Below are positions 1-6,194 of a DNA stretch of 6,714 bases, in pieces (the stretch's first letter is position 1; every line of letters starts with the position of its first letter). The notes beneath the pieces are model-generated. The model was not told where the DNA came from, did not search any database, and saw only the letters and a list, made by a program, of their open reading frames with translations. Position numbers and translations under genes: made by a program. This stretch comes from Bacteroidota bacterium (lineage in GTDB: Bacteria; Bacteroidota; Bacteroidia; Chitinophagales; Chitinophagaceae), in assembly GCA_023426425.1 (NCBI GenBank), contig JAFAAT010000131.1, forward strand, positions 1 through 6,714. The letters are read 5' to 3'.

Positions 1-1
1 T

Positions 2-61
2 GGTGCTATTCAAAACTGGCAGTTGGTATTACATGACACCCTGAGGAGAAACTCGACATGA
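2..61 (+). CDS. 3' end of upstream M1 peptidase reading frame (partial, frame broken)
   Basis: The frame starting at base 2 is open from the window edge and reads GAIQNWQLVLHDTLRRNST before a TGA at 59-61. The next frame begins one base earlier, with ATG at 58-60. Its first residues, KHFANKPWNEPP, read as a natural continuation of DTLRRNST. M1 peptidases normally have about 200 residues of beta-rich N-terminal domain before the zinc site, and these are missing from the downstream frame. I therefore infer that this fragment is the tail of that N-terminal part. The two frames are separated by a single -1 step. This could be a real frameshift, a one-base sequencing or assembly error, or two translationally coupled halves. 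A less likely reading is an unrelated upstream gene that ends in an ATGA overlap. Confidence 0.6.
   Translation, partial: GAIQNWQLVLHDTLRRNST
44..48 (+). promoter_or_regulatory. Shine-Dalgarno-like AGGAG before ATG 58
   Basis: AGGAG lies nine bases before the ATG at 58. It would allow the ribosome to restart on the downstream M1 frame after terminating at the overlapping TGA (59-61). The same bases also encode Arg-Arg in the upstream frame, so the match may be accidental. Bacteroidota rely little on Shine-Dalgarno pairing, which weakens this as proof of a true start. Confidence 0.3.
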
Positions 62-2553
62 AGCATTTCGCAAACAAACCCTGGAATGAACCGCCTTCTG
101 TGATCATCCCCTATAAAAAAGGAGAACGTAAAGTCTGGCGCTTCCATGCAGAAAATGTACATGACTTTGCATTTACTGCTGATCCTTCCTACCGCATTGC
201 AACTACATACTGGAACGGTATAGAATGTGTCGGTATTGCACAGGAACCTCATGCTTCAGGATGGCAGAACAGTGCCGATTATGTCGCGAAGATCATCAGG
301 ACCTTCTCTGAAGATATTGGCATGTACGCCTATCCTAAAATGATTGCTGCCGATGCTGCCGATGGGATGGAATACCCCATGCTGACTTTGGATGGAGGTG
401 CAGACCCTGGCTACCGTGGCTTACTGGTGCATGAGATCGCCCACAACTGGTTCTACGGAATGGTGGGTAGTAACGAAACCTATCGCGCTGCTTTGGATGA
501 AGGTTTCACCCAGTTCCTCACGGCCTGGGGCCTTGAAAAAATTGACGGTGAAAACCTGGTTCAGGTAAAGCCTAAAGGATGGAAAGCAAAATTTTGGGAG
601 CCCACAAAGGCAAGGGACGCAAGGGTATTTAATTCCTACCTCTACAACGCCCTAAATCAGAACGAACTTCCGATTAATACTCATTCCAACGATTTTAATG
701 ATGCGCTGCATCATGAAAATGGTTATGGCGGAGTTTACTACAAACCCGCTACCATGTTGTACAATCTTCAATATACCCTTGGAGACTCTCTGTTCCACGC
801 AGCATTCCGCAATTATTTTGACCAGTGGAAGTTTGCACATCCCTATTTCGAAGACTTCCGCAATTCCATCATCCACTTCACCAATGTGGACCTGAACTGG
901 TTCTTCGACCAGTGGCTTGAAACCACCAAGACCATTGAGTACACCATCAAAGATATTGATCGTGTACCCGGCACCGACAGTTTTCACATCCATTTTGAAC
1001 GTAAGGGAAAGATGCAGATGCCGATTGATTTCACAGTCACCTCCAAAGATGGTAGCAAACAAAGCTACTATGTGCCGAATACCTGGTTCGAAAAGAATAC
1101 TTCAGCTATAACATTACCACGCTGGTATGGCTGGAGCAGGTTACATCCGCGTTACCGCGCAACTGTCTATGCACCTGCAGGTATAGAATCTGTAGAGATT
1201 GATACCACCGACAGGCTAGCAGATATCAACAACCTCAATAACATCAGGAGCCGCAGCATTTTTCCTCGGAAGGAAGCAGTGAAGATTCAGCTTGACGGCG
1301 GTGTAAACCGTCCACTCGACAGGAGGCAGTATCGCCTTTTACTACGCCCCGATCTTTGGTGGAATCCTGTCGACGGTGTCAAGATCGGAGCACATTTCGA
1401 AGGTGATTATCTCTCAACGCTGCACAGGATTTCTGGTAATGTTTGGTGGAATTCACATCTCTTCCAGGGCGATGACTACCTGAGCAGGAATAGCGAAGGA
1501 TGGTACGACCGATACCTCCCCGTCAACTTTACCTTTAACTATGCTTCACCTATATCTCTGCGTGCGCCAAAACACGAAATGGAGCTTGATCTTCGGATAC
1601 TGGACGGTTTGTTTTATGGACAGGCAGGTCACCACTGGAAAGTGAATGACCGAACTTCAATACGCACTTATTTTCAATCAATGTGGCGCCCATTGGTCTA
1701 TGATCTCGACTATCTGATCTATCCTCTGGAGTGGAGTAGCAATGATCGCAGACTGAATAATACACTAAACCTCGTAGCCTCGAAATGGTTCAAGCATAAA
1801 AAGGGGGTCACGACAGCAACCCTCAATCTGCGTGCACCACTATTTGCTGGCAATGAGTCAGACGCATTTAACTATAGCTATCTTCAGTTCACAGGTACCA
1901 ATACTACCTGGTGGAAGCGTTTCGAGATTCGCTCCAGGCTTTTCGGAAGGTTTGGCATGGGTACCTACATACCTTCAGAATCTGCCCTCTGGCTGGCAGG
2001 TGCTAATCCCGAGGAGTTGATGGATAACAAATACACCAGGAGCATTGGATTCATCCCTGAAGACTGGAGAGGTATCTCACGCTATGAAACCAATCATTTC
2101 CAGATGGGCGGCGGTATGAACCTGCGTGGTTATGCAGGGTATTTCGTAGCTTACGAACGTGACGGTGAGTTGCTCGTGGGGTACAAAGGAAGGAGTGGGG
2201 CAGCTGTCAATCTTGAAATTGATTTCGACAACTACATTCCACTCAGGCCGTCGTTCACAAGAAACTGGCTGCATGTAGATGTGTATGGCTTCGCAGATGC
2301 TGGCATCATAGAACTTAGCCGGATATCCACAGTGAATGAATATCATAACGCAACTCCAACCCAAATGTGGAGCGACCTGAGAGCAGATGCAGGACTAGGT
2401 TTTGCATTTACCATAAAGAAGTGGGGGCCATTCGAAAAAGCAAAGCCCCTGACTATCCGGGTTGATCTGCCGCTATTCATCAACAGACCACCTTATGCCA
2501 ATCCGCAATACACCAACCTGCGTTACGTCGTAGGCATCAACAGAGCCTTCTAA
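58..2553 (+). CDS. M1-family zinc metallopeptidase with C-terminal outer-membrane-type beta-barrel
   Basis: This 831-residue frame holds a gluzincin active site. GMEYP (103-107) stands in place of the GAMEN exopeptidase motif. HEIAH (125-129) is followed 18 residues later by the third zinc ligand, Glu148, giving HExxH-x18-E. Tyr228 in VYYKPA fits the transition-state tyrosine. Residues about 150-295 are the helical domain and about 296-405 look like a beta-sandwich. From about 412 the chain alternates aromatic and polar residues like a transmembrane beta-barrel, carries NLRGY (688-692) resembling the Omp85 RGF/RGY loop motif, and ends in Phe. I infer a peptidase anchored in the outer membrane. 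No signal peptide or N-terminal M1 domain is in this frame. Those parts probably lie upstream across the frame break at 58-61, so the ATG at 58 is a formal start and may not be the native one. It converges with the M23 gene with a 1-bp gap. The peptidase call is firm and the barrel is an inference. Confidence 0.88.
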   Translation: MKHFANKPWNEPPSVIIPYKKGERKVWRFHAENVHDFAFTADPSYRIATTYWNGIECVGIAQEPHASGWQNSADYVAKIIRTFSEDIGMYAYPKMIAADAADGMEYPMLTLDGGADPGYRGLLVHEIAHNWFYGMVGSNETYRAALDEGFTQFLTAWGLEKIDGENLVQVKPKGWKAKFWEPTKARDARVFNSYLYNALNQNELPINTHSNDFNDALHHENGYGGVYYKPATMLYNLQYTLGDSLFHAAFRNYFDQWKFAHPYFEDFRNSIIHFTNVDLNWFFDQWLETTKTIEYTIKDIDRVPGTDSFHIHFERKGKMQMPIDFTVTSKDGSKQSYYVPNTWFEKNTSAITLPRWYGWSRLHPRYRATVYAPAGIESVEIDTTDRLADINNLNNIRSRSIFPRKEAVKIQLDGGVNRPLDRRQYRLLLRPDLWWNPVDGVKIGAHFEGDYLSTLHRISGNVWWNSHLFQGDDYLSRNSEGWYDRYLPVNFTFNYASPISLRAPKHEMELDLRILDGLFYGQAGHHWKVNDRTSIRTYFQSMWRPLVYDLDYLIYPLEWSSNDRRLNNTLNLVASKWFKHKKGVTTATLNLRAPLFAGNESDAFNYSYLQFTGTNTTWWKRFEIRSRLFGRFGMGTYIPSESALWLAGANPEELMDNKYTRSIGFIPEDWRGISRYETNHFQMGGGMNLRGYAGYFVAYERDGELLVGYKGRSGAAVNLEIDFDNYIPLRPSFTRNWLHVDVYGFADAGIIELSRISTVNEYHNATPTQMWSDLRADAGLGFAFTIKKWGPFEKAKPLTIRVDLPLFINRPPYANPQYTNLRYVVGINRAF

Positions 2554-2554
2554 C

Positions 2555-3481
2555 TTAGTGCTCTACCATATCAACTCTCTTTGGCCGGATTACCTCAAAC
2601 ATCAGGTAACTCCGGCCATCGAATTCTATATGGAGCGGCTCTTCGCGATACCATTCCGCCTTTCCTGTGTTTCTGTGCGCCTGGATATGCAAATGTGGCT
2701 CCAGCGAAAAACCGGAATTGCCAACAAGCGCCAGCGGCTGACCTTTCTTTACATAGCTGCCTTCTGTTACAAACACACCTTTATACCTCAGGTGACCCAT
2801 GAAAACATAGCAGGAGTCATTCTGTATCAACAGCTGGTTCGTGTTGCTAGGTCCTCGCTCTCTCGAAGGTGGAATATTGTCAGGGTTCTCGTCCCGGGCG
2901 CGCAGAATCAATCCATCGCAGGGACTAAACACGGTATCATTGTAGATCCCGTAATCCTGAAGGCGCGGAGAAAAAATCCTCTGGGCCCTGTTGCCAAACC
3001 TGTTTAGCTTCACAATATCGATGGCAAAGATGGCACCTCTGTAGCTGTAATGAAAGAAGTTCGTCGGCAGCCCCTTCCCTCCCTGGAGAATGAAATAGGT
3101 TCCCGTTCTTAATGGAAAGGCCAGGGCTATTTTTGCAGGTTTACCTTCTGTGCCTGTAAAATAAAGTACACTCAATGTGGCGAATAGCAGGGCAAAAAGC
3201 AGGTTGGGAATTGCTTTCCACCTGGCAATCCGCATTTTGTTTCTTCTTCTACTCATAGCGCCAGCAATCAGAGAAAGAAGAACTAGGGCCCCATACAGGT
3301 ATTTTGCATAGATGGAAAGGTAGACCCAGGTACCATAGAGATAGACAAAACTGCATATCGAAACTGCTAAGGTCAGAGCATGCCAGGATGTACGGAGGCT
3401 AAAACGGGAAGCCTGATAAACCAGTACCACACCTGCAATGCCCAGCAATACCGTAAAACCTAAAAGCAGGTAGACTATCAT
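2555..3481 (-). CDS. Membrane-anchored M23/LytM-type peptidase domain protein
   Basis: This is a 308-residue protein. Residues 1-22, about 33-58, 60-76 and 92-109 are hydrophobic, so four membrane segments are likely, with a basic RRRNK patch (78-82) between the third and fourth. The C-terminal half (about 115-300) has the M23 pattern. His144 and Asp155 are candidate first zinc ligands. GHL (229-231) supplies the conserved active-site His230. The segment GSYVKKGQPLALVGNSG is the typical M23 beta-hairpin before HLH (263-265), whose second His is the remaining ligand. The H-x10-D spacing is longer than the classic HxxxD. I recall it from a lysostaphin-like subgroup reading 'H...QRYAID', but have not verified this. 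A peptidoglycan or other periplasmic peptide target is likely and cannot be read from the sequence. A weak ribosome site, GGAGAG, lies six bases before the ATG (plus-strand 3488-3493). No other in-frame start is better. Confidence 0.88.
   Translation of the reverse strand: MIVYLLLGFTVLLGIAGVVLVYQASRFSLRTSWHALTLAVSICSFVYLYGTWVYLSIYAKYLYGALVLLSLIAGAMSRRRNKMRIARWKAIPNLLFALLFATLSVLYFTGTEGKPAKIALAFPLRTGTYFILQGGKGLPTNFFHYSYRGAIFAIDIVKLNRFGNRAQRIFSPRLQDYGIYNDTVFSPCDGLILRARDENPDNIPPSRERGPSNTNQLLIQNDSCYVFMGHLRYKGVFVTEGSYVKKGQPLALVGNSGFSLEPHLHIQAHRNTGKAEWYREEPLHIEFDGRSYLMFEVIRPKRVDMVEH
2582..2618. terminator. Strong hairpin in the convergent gene ends, possible bidirectional terminator
   Basis: The left arm (2582-2595, TGGCCGGATTACCT) pairs with the right arm (2604-2618) over 14 base pairs with one bulged C at 2610 and an 8-base loop. 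The stem starts 28 bases after the stop of the M1 gene and lies within codons 288-300 of the M23 gene on the other strand. Because the two genes are 1 bp apart, any stem-loop terminator of either transcript has to overlap the opposing gene. No run of U follows the stem in either direction, so it may stabilise the 3' end or only pause polymerase. The structure is directly visible and its function is inferred. Confidence 0.4.
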
Positions 3482-3947
3482 CAGGTTCTCTCCGGATTTC
3501 TTTTTGCGTCTAAAAGAATCTCACCAGAAGTTTCTCACAATTTAATAAGCTGGAACCAACTCACACAAAAGTTTTTCCGTCTAAGAATTGATTTGTTTTT
3601 TCGCAGTTTTTAATTACATTACCGACAAGAATTTCTGCCTCCCCCACTCATAAAAAGAGCACCCGGGCAACGTAAAAAAGGGACGAGCTTCAGAACACCT
3701 TCAGAACACCTACAGGACAGCTCCAGAACCCCTTCAGAACACTACCTCCATGATACCTTCATGACAACTCCACTATTACTCCCTGACAACAAGGCGACAT
3801 TCCCGGTCTAACCAGCATCCAACGCCGGTTACCACCCATTCCTGCAGGTATCGCAACCCACACAGTACCAATAAACTAGTGAAATATTTGAAGCAAAAGC
3901 TGAAAAGCCTGCCACCCCTAGTTTTTTAACTAAAGTCCCTGCCTTAC
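3482..3947. other. 466-bp non-coding spacer upstream of the M23 gene
   Basis: I find no protein-coding or structured-RNA gene here. The part next to the M23 gene (3482-3660) is AT-rich and presumably holds its promoter. The best match to the Bacteroidota -7 element is AACTTTTG on the minus strand (3566-3573), 7 of 8 to TAnnTTTG. It lacks a TTG at the expected upstream distance and would leave a leader of about 80 bases. The middle (3688-3789) is an 11-bp repeat array. The far end (3908-3958) is a 30-bp imperfect duplication that overlaps the stop of the neighbouring mini-ORF. The remainder (about 3790-3905) shows nothing I can name. Confidence 0.6.
3688..3789 (+). repeat. Array of nine degenerate 11-bp tandem repeats
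   Basis: Units start at 3688, 3699, 3710, 3721 and 3732. After a 3-base offset (3743-3745), further units start at 3746, 3757, 3768 and 3779. The first, second and fifth units are identical (CTTCAGAACAC). The others vary, for example CTCCAGAACCC, CTCCATGATAC and CTTCATGACAA. A loose consensus is CTYCAKRACAM, with CTYC best kept. The unit length is not a multiple of three and the plus-strand frames through it hit stops, so it is probably not coding. Eleven bases is close to one helical turn, so the repeated motif would face the same side of the DNA. The array lies 207 bp upstream of the M23 start codon. Confidence 0.6.
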
Positions 3948-3958
3948 CTAGTATTTTA
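3908..3958. repeat. 30-bp-offset imperfect direct duplication over the mini-ORF stop codon
   Basis: Copy 1 (3908-3928) and copy 2 (3938-3958) match at 17 of 21 positions with an offset of exactly 30 bases. Both begin CCTGCC and contain CTAGT followed by a T-rich stretch. Copy 2 contains the TAG stop (plus-strand 3948-3950) of the minus-strand mini-ORF. In the same frame, copy 1 holds a second TAG (3918-3920), preceded by codons for Leu-Lys-Asn where copy 2 has Val-Lys-Tyr. It looks like a tandem duplication of the gene's 3' tip that has since diverged. Confidence 0.4.
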
Positions 3959-4145
3959 CAAACTCCTGGATAAAACTGGTATGCTCAGTCTTGAAGATCA
4001 TCCGGTATATTCCAAATGCAAATTCCTTCAGATCCAGGTTCAGGTGTTCGTTCGGTTGCAGATTCGCTTTGTAATGAATGAATCCCCTGTAATCTATCAC
4101 CCACACACTGCACTTCTCTTGTTCTTTGTTAGTTATGCTCAACAT
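3948..4145 (-). CDS. Small ORF resembling a stand-alone T9SS C-terminal sorting domain
   Basis: The 65 residues follow the type A T9SS sorting-domain pattern: a first strand with a turn (CSVWVIDYRG, 11-20), a second strand, then LDLKEFAFGIYRMIF (37-51), and a closing basic strand IQEFVKY (59-65). In known cargo this domain of about 70-75 residues sits at the end of a much larger secreted protein. Here there is no signal peptide and no cargo. The YPNP-like opening is also missing, and in-frame TGA and TAG stops lie five and six codons before the ATG. A TAGATTTG promoter-like element and an AGGAG ribosome site precede it, which favours an expressed gene. The alternative is a decayed remnant of a larger cargo gene. 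It lies 107 bp downstream of the PurF-like gene on the same strand. The fold resemblance is fairly clear, but whether it is a functional gene is uncertain. Confidence 0.6.
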   Translation of the reverse strand: MLSITNKEQEKCSVWVIDYRGFIHYKANLQPNEHLNLDLKEFAFGIYRMIFKTEHTSFIQEFVKY

Positions 4146-4153
4146 CTTCCAAT

Positions 4154-4158
4154 CTCCT
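4154..4158 (-). promoter_or_regulatory. Shine-Dalgarno-like AGGAG for the mini-ORF
   Basis: On the minus strand AGGAG lies eight bases before the ATG at 4145. This is a good spacing and supports that ATG as the start, since the frame is closed by TGA and TAG just upstream. Confidence 0.4.
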
Positions 4159-4178
4159 GTTCACTAAATTACGAAACT

Positions 4179-4186
4179 CAAATCTA
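4179..4186 (-). promoter_or_regulatory. TAGATTTG, Bacteroidota -7-type promoter element before the mini-ORF
   Basis: The minus strand reads TAGATTTG, a full match to the TAnnTTTG element used by the primary sigma factor in Bacteroidota. It is 33 bases before the ATG, so a short 5' leader of about 25-30 bases would result. There is no TTG at the expected -33 distance (about 19-21 bases further upstream), so the promoter would be partial. The element suggests that the mini-ORF can be transcribed separately from the PurF-like gene. Confidence 0.4.
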
Positions 4187-4252
4187 TAGCGCCTGACACA
4201 TACTGTTAAATAGGATAAACAACCATTCCAGCATCCGGCAAAGCTTTGTGAA

Positions 4253-6094
4253 TTAATAACCTCTGCCTTCCTTGCGTTCCATAAAGTTCATGAAAGCCTT
4301 ATTGGCAACCCGGTTACCACCCGGGGTAGGGTAATTACCGGTAAAATACCAATCTCCCTGGTTGTTGGGGCAGGCATTGTAAAGCCCCTCGATAGACTGG
4401 TAGATGATATCCACAGGGATTTTTACATCCTCAGGGCAAAGCATTTCGGCAATCTTCTTACTGATTTCCTCAGGTCTGAATGGCTCATAAACAGCCTGAA
4501 CAAAATTCTCTTCGTTCAGCGTTCCGTTTGCTTCGGCCTGCAGGCACTTCTGATAAGCTTCCTCCAGTACCGATTCCCTATGCCTGTCCCTTAACAAGCC
4601 CACAGCCGCCTGAAAGGCAATAAAGTCACCCATCCTGCTCATGTCAATTCCATAACAATCCGGATAACGTATCTGTGGTGCAGAGGACACGATTATAATC
4701 CTCTTCGGACTCAGCCTGGCAAGCATTTTAATGATACTTTCACGTAGTGTAGTACCCCTCACGATCGAGTCGTCAATTACTACAAGCGTATCTACGTCCT
4801 TACGCACAGTGCCGTACGTGATATCATACACGTGCTGCACCATCTCATTCCTCGAGGCATCCTCTGTAATGAAGGTCCGCATCTTCACGTCCTTGATTGC
4901 AATCTTCTCAATCCTCACTCTCCTGCTGATCAGCTCCCGCATATCATCTTCCGACAATTCCCTTGATGTCAGACGATCGATCTTGATTTCATTCAGATAA
5001 TCTTCCAGGCCTTTGATAAGCCCGTAGAACGCAGTCTCCGCGGTGTTCGGAATAAATGAAACAATAGTGTTCTTCAGGTCGTAGTTGATATTTTCAAGCA
5101 CGGCAGGCGCCAGATTTCTTCCGAGATCCATCCGCTCGCGGTAAATGTCAGAGTCTGACCCCCGGCTGAAATAAATGCGCTCAAAGCTACAGGCGGTAAT
5201 CTTCCGTTCCGGCAGTATTTGTGTGTGTGCAAAGCCTCCGTTCGCCTTGGTGATTATCGCATGCCCTGGTCTTAGTTCCTGCACCTGATCCTGGGGAACA
5301 TTGAACGCCGTCATGATTGCCGGCCGTTCAGATGCAGCAACGATCACTTCGTCACTCTGATAAAAATAAGCGGGTCTGATACCGTTCGGGTCGCGAAGCA
5401 CAAAGCTATCACCATTGCCTACCAGTCCTCCACAGACATAGCCACCATCGAAATGAGAGGCTGCCTGCTTGAGCACTCCTTCCAGGTTGAGTTGCTCGGG
5501 GTCAGTGTCATCAGCAAGGCAGAGATAATAATGCACTGTTTCAATCATCGCACCGAGATCACTCTCCCTTATAGAAGTAGTGGGATGCGCATCCAGCATG
5601 CTGAACAGTTCATCCGTATTAACCAGGTTGAAATTGCCAGCCATGGCCAGGTTCCTCACCGGATTAATATGTGTTTTCAGAAACGGATGGCAGAATTCAA
5701 TATTGTTTCGCCCCTGGGTCCCATATCTCAGGTGTCCCATCATCACTTCACCCATAAAACGCATGTATCCCTTCATCAGCCCCGGATGCTTCCGGAAGTC
5801 AGGGTACATTTTCTCCATCTCGGAGACTTCCTGGTTCAGGTTTTGAAAGATCTGTGCAATAGCACCAGACCCATTCTGCCGCTGGCGGTAAAGAAACTGA
5901 TGTCCGGCAGCGATGTCCAGTTTCACTGTCGCGATCCCGGCACCATCCTGTCCACGGTTATGCTGCTTTTCCATCAGCAGGTACAGTTTGTTCAGACCGT
6001 AGAAAGCAGTACCGTATTTACGGTGGTAATAAGCCAGTGGTTTGAGTAGCCGGATATAAGCAAGGCCACACTCGTGGCGAATAGCGTCAGACAT
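4253..6094 (-). CDS. purF: Amidophosphoribosyltransferase, long (613-residue) Bacteroidota-type PurF homologue
   Basis: The enzyme family makes 5-phosphoribosylamine from PRPP and glutamine, the first committed step of purine synthesis. The N-terminal part is a class II glutamine amidotransferase. The candidate nucleophile is Cys9 in HECG, which implies removal of an eight-residue leader. Arg123 in HLRYGTQG, Gly153-Asn154 and Asp179 fit the usual glutamine-site residues. The C-terminal part is a type I phosphoribosyltransferase with the PRPP motif VVIDDSIVRGTT (438-449) and the ERIYFSRGSDSDIYRER segment (305-321). At 613 residues it exceeds the usual 470-510. The extra length lies in an insertion around 365-410 and a tail after about 500 that ends in a GDWYFTGNYPTPGG motif (580-593). 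I recall this form from Bacteroidota, often beside a shorter PurF elsewhere in the genome. It may be the main enzyme or a paralogue with a shifted role. The start is supported by the position of Cys9 and the promoter directly upstream. Confidence 0.92.
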   Translation of the reverse strand: MSDAIRHECGLAYIRLLKPLAYYHRKYGTAFYGLNKLYLLMEKQHNRGQDGAGIATVKLDIAAGHQFLYRQRQNGSGAIAQIFQNLNQEVSEMEKMYPDFRKHPGLMKGYMRFMGEVMMGHLRYGTQGRNNIEFCHPFLKTHINPVRNLAMAGNFNLVNTDELFSMLDAHPTTSIRESDLGAMIETVHYYLCLADDTDPEQLNLEGVLKQAASHFDGGYVCGGLVGNGDSFVLRDPNGIRPAYFYQSDEVIVAASERPAIMTAFNVPQDQVQELRPGHAIITKANGGFAHTQILPERKITACSFERIYFSRGSDSDIYRERMDLGRNLAPAVLENINYDLKNTIVSFIPNTAETAFYGLIKGLEDYLNEIKIDRLTSRELSEDDMRELISRRVRIEKIAIKDVKMRTFITEDASRNEMVQHVYDITYGTVRKDVDTLVVIDDSIVRGTTLRESIIKMLARLSPKRIIIVSSAPQIRYPDCYGIDMSRMGDFIAFQAAVGLLRDRHRESVLEEAYQKCLQAEANGTLNEENFVQAVYEPFRPEEISKKIAEMLCPEDVKIPVDIIYQSIEGLYNACPNNQGDWYFTGNYPTPGGNRVANKAFMNFMERKEGRGY

Positions 6095-6101
6095 GCGGGT
6101 G

Positions 6102-6109
6102 CAAAGATA
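6102..6109 (-). promoter_or_regulatory. TATCTTTG, -7-type promoter element directly before the PurF-like gene
   Basis: The minus strand reads TATCTTTG, a perfect TAnnTTTG match, only seven bases before the ATG. Transcription should begin a few bases after the element, so the mRNA would have almost no leader. No TTG is seen at the usual -33 distance. The match and the position at the start of a housekeeping-type gene make it a credible promoter. Confidence 0.6.
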
Positions 6110-6111
6110 GT

Positions 6112-6137
6112 GAGGTTTGTGGAGGTTTTGCTCCTCC
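6112..6137 (-). promoter_or_regulatory. Short direct and inverted repeats upstream of the PurF-like promoter
   Basis: On the minus strand AAACCTC occurs twice, exactly 10 bases apart (6112-6118 and 6122-6128). The sequence GGAGG, seven bases, CCTCC (6121-6137) forms a small inverted repeat overlapping the distal copy. They lie directly upstream of the -7 element, where the missing -33 box would be. A regulator-binding site is possible. The 5-bp stem could also be chance. No family of regulator can be named. Confidence 0.25.
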
Positions 6138-6194
6138 TGCCATTGTTTGAATGTATGGCTGCATAGGCATAGCTAAACTTTACCCCCTGCAGCT

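Noticed and set aside
2322..2335. GATATCCACAG here and again near 4406, resembling DnaA boxes
   Set aside because: Both are single near-matches (8 of 9 to TTATCCACA) inside coding sequences, with no clustering and no AT-rich unwinding region, so an origin is not supported.
2558..3007. Plus-strand 149-residue open frame opposite the M23 gene
   Set aside because: It lies antisense to a gene with clear peptidase motifs, its translation resembles no domain, and it is rich in residues typical of a shadow frame.
3688..3789. CRISPR array
   Set aside because: The units are 11 bp and contiguous without spacers, and no cas gene is nearby.
3919..3932. TAGTT-TTTT-AACTA small inverted repeat after the mini-ORF
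   Set aside because: The five-pair, AT-only stem is too weak to call a terminator.
4239..4248. Perfect palindrome CAAAGCTTTG just after the PurF-like stop codon, considered as a terminator
   Set aside because: With no loop it cannot form a proper hairpin in single-stranded RNA, and a 10-bp palindrome of this composition can occur by chance.
5453..6049. Plus-strand 198-residue open frame opposite the PurF-like gene
   Set aside because: It is antisense to the conserved glutamine amidotransferase domain and has no recognisable motif, so it is a shadow frame.
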